From the NCBI GenBank assembly GCA_943325255.2, contig CALPOS020000062.1, positions 1 to 10,193 on the forward strand: DNA of 10,193 nt. Direction: 5' to 3'. Positions 5,745 to 10,193 of the stretch are shown piece by piece. The notes under the pieces are model-generated. The model worked only from the letters and a program-made list of their open reading frames with translations, was not told the DNA's origin and searched no databases. This stretch comes from Sphingobacterium thalpophilum (GTDB taxonomy: Bacteria > Bacteroidota > Bacteroidia > Flavobacteriales > Flavobacteriaceae). The translations under genes and the position numbers were made by a program. How positions within the stretch are numbered: position 1 is the first letter of the stretch; the number at the start of each line of letters is the position of its first letter.

Positions 5745-8048
5745 ATGAAAATAATTTTTTTGACTCTTGTTGCATTTTTTAGTATTCATTTTTGTCATTC
5801 TCAAAACAATAAGTTGTGGAAAGGTTATTTTTCCTATATGCGGATAAACGATATCTCGCAAGATGAAACGAAAATTTTTGCAGCAACTGAAAATGCAATT
5901 TTTTCGCAAGATATTATTTCTGGGGATATCAAAACTATAAATACTGTTGACGGCCTTTCAGGTGTAACAATTACAGCAATTTACGATAGCCCATCACTAA
6001 AGAAAACGATAATTGGTTATGAAAATGGACTAATAATCGTTTACAATCAGGTCGATGGGTCGATTTTGAATGTCGTCGATATCATCAATAAGTCAATCCC
6101 TCAAAACGTAAAAAGAGTGAATCATTTTATGGAATACAATGGAGTGATTTATGTTTCTTGCGACTTTGGAATCGTCCAATACAACCTAAGTACTTTACAA
6201 TTTGGGGACACATTTTTTATTGGAACTAACGGATCGCAAATTGCTATTGCACAAACCACCGTCTTTAACGGGATCATATATGCAGCCTCGAAAAACGATG
6301 GGATTTTAGCAGCGAATATTGCAAGTCCGTTCCTCAATGATTTTAATCAATGGAATTCAATTGCCGGATTTGGATGGAGTGGTGTGGAAAAAATTGGAGA
6401 CAATCTGGTTGCGACCACTAGCAATGGAAGTTTGCAAAAATTTAACGGGAGTACATTTGTACCGATGATTCAATTGCCAGAACCTGTAAATGACCTTAGA
6501 AGCAGCGGATCTTATTTATTAGTTACAACCAAGAACCACGTGTATATTTATAACGACGTGATTGTTCAGATGGCTGATATTTCAAGTGCTCAGATTCAAG
6601 ATGTACAGGTTGAATTTACTTGCGCAACCATAATCAATAATATTGTTTTCTTCGGAACTACCGAAGATGGAATTTTTAGTAAGGGTATAGCAGATTCAAC
6701 AATAGAGAACAAAACACCACAAGGGCCATTTCGGAATGACGTATTTGCAATAGACGCATCATCGTCAAATCTTTGGGCTGTGTTTGGAGGATATGACCTT
6801 GATTACAATCCATACGCCTATACACCAACAGGTCTTGCTAAGTTTGGAATTAGCAAATTCAGTAAGAACGGATGGCTCAATATCCCCTACAACGATCTTT
6901 TGGAAGCTAAGTCGATCTCAAGGATAACCGTTAATCCTAATAATGAAAATCAGGTTTTTTTTAGTTCCTATTATTCAGGACTCTTAAAGTTAGAAAATGA
7001 CGAAGCGACAACATTATATAACACAACCAATACAGGGTCAGATGGTTTGCAGACCATTGTTGGTCAAGTTCCAGACGATATCAGAATAAACGGCACTGCT
7101 TTCGATAAGTCAGGCAATTTATGGGTAACTAATAGCATCGTTAGAAAAGGGTTGAAAGTTCTTAAGCCAAATGGGCAGTGGCAGTCATTCGACATGCAGA
7201 ATGTATATGCAGCTCTCGGTAGACTTCGATTTGGAAGAATGGTAATTGATAAGAACGGGACTAAATGGATGGGAACATGGAGAGATGGCGTTATTGGATT
7301 TAACGAAGCACTAAACAATCGTTTTAGAGTAATTAGCAGCGCAGCAGAAGGCGGCAATCTACCGTCATTTGATGCCAGAGCCGTTGCAGTTGACAATCGC
7401 AATCAACTATGGATTGGAACGCTTGCCGGGCTTCGTGTTCTTTCTAATGTTGATAGTTTTAGTTCTGATGAAACTCTAAGAACTAATCCGATCATTATTA
7501 TTGAAGATAATTTAGCGCAAGAATTGCTCTACGAACAGTCAATTTCTGACATATTTGTCGACGGTGCGAATAACAAGTGGATTGGCACCATCGATTCAGG
7601 AGTATTTTACGTTTCGCAAGACGGTCAAAAAACCATCTATCATTTTACAACCAGCAATTCTCCACTACCAAGCAATACCATCAATGATATTGATATCAAT
7701 GGAACCACAGGAGAAGTATTCTTCGCAACCGACAAAGGTTTGGTATCATTCAAAGGAACTTCCACAACAGCACAAGGAGATTTGAGCAACGTATACGTTT
7801 ATCCTAATCCGGTACGTCCAGAATTTGCAGGCACAGTAAAAATTAGTGGTTTGATAGACAAAGCCAACGTAAAAATCTCGGATATTGAAGGCAACTTAGT
7901 ACACGAAGTTATTGCAGAAGGAGGAACCATCGAATGGGATACAACGGCTTTTGGCAAATATAAAGTCGCTTCTGGCGTTTATATGATTTTTATTTCTGCC
8001 GATGACGGATCAGAAACAAAAGTCAAAAAAGTGATGATAATTCGCTAA
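5745..8048 (+). CDS. porZ: PorZ-type beta-propeller protein of the type IX secretion system
   Basis: A 767-residue exported protein, near the length of P. gingivalis PorZ (about 776 aa). A Sec signal peptide covers residues 1-19 (hydrophobic core IIFLTLVAFFSIHF, likely cleavage before QNNKLW). The body is repeated beta-propeller blades, including ligand-binding/two-component-regulator-like blades with 'LWVT', 'KWMGT', 'LWIGT' and 'KWIGT' near residues 457, 506, 555 and 609. From about residue 683 comes a type A C-terminal sorting-like domain: YPNPVRPEF, then KISDIEGNLV, then SGVYMIFIS, ending KKVMIIR. In P. gingivalis, PorZ works with PorU, PorV and PorQ on the cell surface, helping attach anionic LPS to type IX cargo. 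The domain layout and the recO neighbour, which I recall as usual in Flavobacteria, support PorZ over a generic propeller protein. It has no kinase or regulator domain. Confidence 0.85.
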   Translation: MKIIFLTLVAFFSIHFCHSQNNKLWKGYFSYMRINDISQDETKIFAATENAIFSQDIISGDIKTINTVDGLSGVTITAIYDSPSLKKTIIGYENGLIIVYNQVDGSILNVVDIINKSIPQNVKRVNHFMEYNGVIYVSCDFGIVQYNLSTLQFGDTFFIGTNGSQIAIAQTTVFNGIIYAASKNDGILAANIASPFLNDFNQWNSIAGFGWSGVEKIGDNLVATTSNGSLQKFNGSTFVPMIQLPEPVNDLRSSGSYLLVTTKNHVYIYNDVIVQMADISSAQIQDVQVEFTCATIINNIVFFGTTEDGIFSKGIADSTIENKTPQGPFRNDVFAIDASSSNLWAVFGGYDLDYNPYAYTPTGLAKFGISKFSKNGWLNIPYNDLLEAKSISRITVNPNNENQVFFSSYYSGLLKLENDEATTLYNTTNTGSDGLQTIVGQVPDDIRINGTAFDKSGNLWVTNSIVRKGLKVLKPNGQWQSFDMQNVYAALGRLRFGRMVIDKNGTKWMGTWRDGVIGFNEALNNRFRVISSAAEGGNLPSFDARAVAVDNRNQLWIGTLAGLRVLSNVDSFSSDETLRTNPIIIIEDNLAQELLYEQSISDIFVDGANNKWIGTIDSGVFYVSQDGQKTIYHFTTSNSPLPSNTINDIDINGTTGEVFFATDKGLVSFKGTSTTAQGDLSNVYVYPNPVRPEFAGTVKISGLIDKANVKISDIEGNLVHEVIAEGGTIEWDTTAFGKYKVASGVYMIFISADDGSETKVKKVMIIR

Positions 8049-8101
8049 AACAGTTCTAGTTTGTAACAGCAAGGTGCCAAACTAACCTACGAAAACTTCC
8101 C

Positions 8102-8818
8102 ATGTTAGTCAAAACCAAAGCAATTATAATCTCTTCACTCAAATTTCAAGAAAAAAGCCTGATTGTAAAATGCTTCACATTGTCTGATGGGCTGAAGTCT
8201 TATTTTGTTCGTGACGCCTTCTCTTCTCGAAAAGGAAATCAAAAAATAGCGTATTTCCAACCCTTAACGGTTGTAGAAATTGAAGCGATTCACAAAAACA
8301 AAGGAACGTTAGAGCAAATCAAAGAAATCAAGATTGACAATCCATTTCAAACCATTCATTCCCATATTGTCAAAAGCACCATGACCTTATTTCTCTCGGA
8401 AATGCTGCATCATGCTATTCATGAAGAAGAAAAAAATGAGTCACTATTTCACTTTCTTGAATCGGCGCTAAATTGGTTTGATCATCACGACGAAATCACC
8501 AATTTTCACGTTGTTTTTCTTCTAGAAATAACTAAGTATTTAGGATTTTACCCTGATGTTTCCGACATTCAATTTCCTTTTTTCGAAATGAAAGATGGTG
8601 TTTTCTCGTCATCCAATAGCCTGTCATCACTGACAGAAAACGAAACAAAGCTTTTCAAAAAATTAATTGATCTAAAATTTGATAGCAATCAAAAAGTATT
8701 TCATGTCTCAGAACGTCAAATTCTACTTAACATTTTGGTCGATTATTACGGCTCACATCTTGATGGATTTAAAAAACCTAAATCTCTAGAGGTCTTGAAA
8801 GAGGTTTTTTCATCATAA
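8102..8818 (+). CDS. recO: DNA repair protein RecO (recombination mediator)
   Basis: A 238-residue protein, close to E. coli RecO (242 aa). The N-terminal OB-fold is visible as strands beginning VKTKAIIISSLKFQEKSLIVKCFT (about residues 3-26) and ending near KEIKI; a helical C-terminal domain holds the conserved LGFYPD motif (147-152). RecO works with RecR to load RecA on SSB-coated single-stranded DNA in the RecF pathway and anneals complementary strands. Only one Cys (C24) is present, so the zinc-finger cysteines of some RecO proteins (e.g. Deinococcus) are absent. It follows porZ by 53 nt with no promoter element between, so co-transcription is likely. No clear ribosome-binding site is visible, which is normal for Bacteroidota. 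Confidence 0.9.
   Translation: MLVKTKAIIISSLKFQEKSLIVKCFTLSDGLKSYFVRDAFSSRKGNQKIAYFQPLTVVEIEAIHKNKGTLEQIKEIKIDNPFQTIHSHIVKSTMTLFLSEMLHHAIHEEEKNESLFHFLESALNWFDHHDEITNFHVVFLLEITKYLGFYPDVSDIQFPFFEMKDGVFSSSNSLSSLTENETKLFKKLIDLKFDSNQKVFHVSERQILLNILVDYYGSHLDGFKKPKSLEVLKEVFSS
8771..8810 (+). terminator. Possible terminator hairpin inside the 3' end of recO
   Basis: AAAAAACCT (8771-8779) is a perfect 9-bp complement of AGGTTTTTT (8802-8810), with a 22-nt loop that itself contains the palindrome CTCTAGAG (8784-8791). The right arm ends in a T-run. It lies in coding sequence and only three pairs are G-C, so it may be weak or coincidental. Confidence 0.3.
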
Positions 8819-8820
8819 TT

Positions 8821-8928
8821 TGGGCGTGCCCTGCCGAAAAGGGCAGGTCGCGTCTTTCGCTCTATCTTTTTTTCGTGCCTCAAAAAAGGATGCCGCTGCA
8901 ACCGCTCACGCAAAAACTCTCGCCTAAC
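8821..8928. repeat. GC-rich structured intergenic element, probable dispersed Flavobacterium repeat
   Basis: This stretch is markedly richer in G+C than its surroundings and has no convincing reading frame. It contains CCTGCC (8830-8835) paired with GGCAGG (8842-8847) around GAAAAG; a short GCG-TCTTT-CGC (8850-8860); a long T-run/A-run hairpin (ATCTTTTTTT against AAAAAAGGAT, 8864-8891); and an outer pair GCGTG (8824-8828) with CACGC (8907-8911). The overall pattern (GGGCGTGCCC, then TCTATCTTTT, GGATGCCGCTGCAACCGC, CTCACGC) recalls intergenic repeats I have seen in many Flavobacterium genomes, but copy number cannot be tested from one window. It may also act as a recO terminator. The right end is approximate. 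Confidence 0.5.
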
Positions 8929-8952
8929 ATCTTATAACTCACAACAATTTAT

Positions 8953-8960
8953 TACTTTCG
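8953..8960 (+). promoter_or_regulatory. Probable -7 element for ileS (one mismatch)
   Basis: TACTTTCG differs from TAnnTTTG at one position and lies 25 nt before the ileS ATG, within the range seen for the exact elements in this window. It follows the structured repeat, which would insulate ileS from recO read-through. Confidence 0.35.
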
Positions 8961-8975
8961 CATCTCGATTTTAGA

Positions 8976-8980
8976 AAAGG
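8976..8980 (+). promoter_or_regulatory. Purine-rich ribosome-binding-like site of ileS
   Basis: AAAGG lies 5 nt before the ATG at 8986. Shine-Dalgarno-like sites are uncommon in Bacteroidota, and this is the clearest one in the window. It agrees with the chosen ileS start. Confidence 0.35.
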
Positions 8981-8985
8981 ATATT

Positions 8986-10193
8986 ATGAGCACTAAATTT
9001 ACGGAATACAAAGGACTTGACTTACCCGCAGTCGCCTCAGAAGTTCTTGATTTTTGGAAAAAAGAAACCATATTCGAAAAGAGCATTTCGACACGCGAAG
9101 GCAGTACCCCATTTGTATTTTTCGAAGGGCCTCCTTCTGCTAATGGCTTACCAGGAATTCATCACGTAATGGCACGTGCCATCAAAGATATTTTTTGTCG
9201 ATACAAAACCCAAAAAGGCTTTCAAGTCAAACGAAAAGCGGGTTGGGATACGCACGGTTTGCCGGTTGAACTCGGAACCGAAAAAGAATTAGGAATTACA
9301 AAAGAAGATATCGGAAAGAAAATTTCCATCGAAGAATATAACGAAGCTTGCAAAAGAACTGTCATGCGCTACACAGACGTGTGGAATGACTTAACCGAAA
9401 AAATGGGCTATTGGGTCGATATGGAAGATCCTTATGTCACCTATAAGTCCAAATATATGGAAAGCGTTTGGTGGCTTTTGAAACAAATCTATGACAAAGA
9501 TTTGATGTATAAAGGCTACACCATTCAACCGTATTCTCCAAAAGCTGGAACGGGTTTGAGTTCGCATGAAGTCAATCAACCGGGAAGTTACCGTGATGTA
9601 ACAGACACAACGGTCGTGGCACAATTCAAAGCCAAAACCGATTCGTTGCCAGATTTCTTAAAGCGCTTTGGCGACATTCACATTCTCGCTTGGACGACCA
9701 CACCATGGACGTTACCTTCCAACACTGCATTAACCGTTGGGCCAAAAATCGATTATGTCGTTGTAAGTACTTTTAATCAATATACTTTCCGCCCAGTCCA
9801 TGTGATTTTGGCTAAAAACTTAGTCGGAAAACAATTCGGAAAAACGTTTTTCGAAAGCAACGAACCATATGATTTTGAAAAGTTCAAAGAAGGCGACAAG
9901 AAAATCCCGTATCAAATTCTAGCTGAATGCAAAGGTTTGGATCTAGTAGGAATCCGATATGAACAATTGTTGCCATTCGTATTGCCGTATCAAAATCCGG
10001 AGAATGCATTCCGAGTTATCTCAGGTGATTTCGTAACCACGGAAGACGGAACCGGAATCGTTCATACTGCGCCAACTTTCGGAGCGGATGACGCCAAAGT
10101 GGCGAAGGAAGCGGTTCCTGAAGTACCACCAATGTTGGTGTTAGACGAAAACGGAAATCCTGTACCATTGGTAAATTTGCAAGGAAAGTTCAC
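8986..10193 (+). CDS. ileS: Isoleucyl-tRNA synthetase, N-terminal 402 residues (partial, runs off right edge)
   Basis: A class I aminoacyl-tRNA synthetase that charges tRNA-Ile in the cytosol; only the first 402 codons are present, of an expected total above 1,000. The start MSTKFTEYKGLDLP fits Bacteroidota IleRS. Motifs in order: EGPPSANGLPGIHH (47-60), where class I HIGH reads GIHH; KRKAGWDTHGLPVE (82-95), the isoleucine-site segment; YSPKAGTGLSSHE (183-195); then the CP1 editing domain with WTTTPWTLPSN (236-246) and GTGIVHTAPTFGADD (355-369), whose D369 matches the Asp that anchors the misacylated amino acid in editing. The KMSKS loop lies beyond the window. The sequence is of the eukaryote-like (type 2) lineage. 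The gene has a weak promoter match and follows the structured repeat. Confidence 0.95.
   Translation, partial: MSTKFTEYKGLDLPAVASEVLDFWKKETIFEKSISTREGSTPFVFFEGPPSANGLPGIHHVMARAIKDIFCRYKTQKGFQVKRKAGWDTHGLPVELGTEKELGITKEDIGKKISIEEYNEACKRTVMRYTDVWNDLTEKMGYWVDMEDPYVTYKSKYMESVWWLLKQIYDKDLMYKGYTIQPYSPKAGTGLSSHEVNQPGSYRDVTDTTVVAQFKAKTDSLPDFLKRFGDIHILAWTTTPWTLPSNTALTVGPKIDYVVVSTFNQYTFRPVHVILAKNLVGKQFGKTFFESNEPYDFEKFKEGDKKIPYQILAECKGLDLVGIRYEQLLPFVLPYQNPENAFRVISGDFVTTEDGTGIVHTAPTFGADDAKVAKEAVPEVPPMLVLDENGNPVPLVNLQGKF

Noticed and set aside
5793..5795. Lipoprotein signal at Cys17 of PorZ
   Set aside because: The residues before the Cys (IHF) do not form a lipobox, so ordinary signal peptidase I cleavage after residue 19 is more likely.
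5745..8048. Hybrid two-component sensor, suggested by the propeller blades
   Set aside because: No transmembrane, kinase, receiver or DNA-binding domain follows the blades; the protein ends in a type IX sorting-like domain, so PorZ fits better.
8057..8084. 7-bp hairpin TAGTTTG/CAAACTA between porZ and recO
   Set aside because: The stem is short and AT-rich with a 14-nt loop and no U-tract; it is within chance expectation and does not support a terminator.
9391..9624. 77-residue open frame on the minus strand
   Set aside because: It lies antisense within ileS, whose own frame runs open through this region to the window edge.

Overview
This window is chromosomal DNA from a member of the Bacteroidota, most likely Flavobacterium or a close relative. 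It is AT-rich, its protein families are typical of Flavobacteriaceae (a PorZ-type type IX secretion component, a THC0290_0291-type barrel protein, a Bacteroidota-type IleRS), and exact copies of the Bacteroidota sigma-ABfr -7 element TAnnTTTG lie just upstream of five gene starts. No phage, transposon, CRISPR array, rRNA or tRNA was seen. The content is mostly housekeeping, and I found no clear new defence or biosynthetic system.

Left part, minus strand (1-1331): the first 12 codons of yicC (RNase family) at the window edge, then an EamA/DMT-family permease, then an ArsC/Spx-like thioredoxin-fold protein. The ArsC-like stop and the permease start share one base (TAATG), so these two are probably translationally coupled. 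yicC has its own promoter.

Centre-left, plus strand (1404-3026): a DinB-fold metal-binding protein followed by a PLP-dependent cystathionine gamma-synthase/gamma-lyase. The latter has a -7 element immediately after the dinB stop and a very short leader. A strong bidirectional terminator (3168-3205) separates it from a convergent gene for a small exported beta-rich protein (3228-4016).

Centre (4017-5672): a divergent promoter region, then gdhA (NADP-type glutamate dehydrogenase) with its own terminator. The gdhA leader carries a perfect 12-bp palindrome that looks like a LacI-family operator.

Right part, plus strand (5714-10193): porZ (type IX secretion attachment complex), recO (recombination mediator), a GC-rich structured intergenic element of about 110 bp that resembles a dispersed Flavobacterium repeat, and the 5' two-fifths or so of ileS. 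The IleRS carries GIHH where the class I HIGH signature should be. This swapped-motif form is known to be linked to mupirocin hyper-resistance in IleRS2 enzymes.

The genes most worth a second look are ileS (altered signature motif), the gdhA leader palindrome and the recO-ileS intergenic element.
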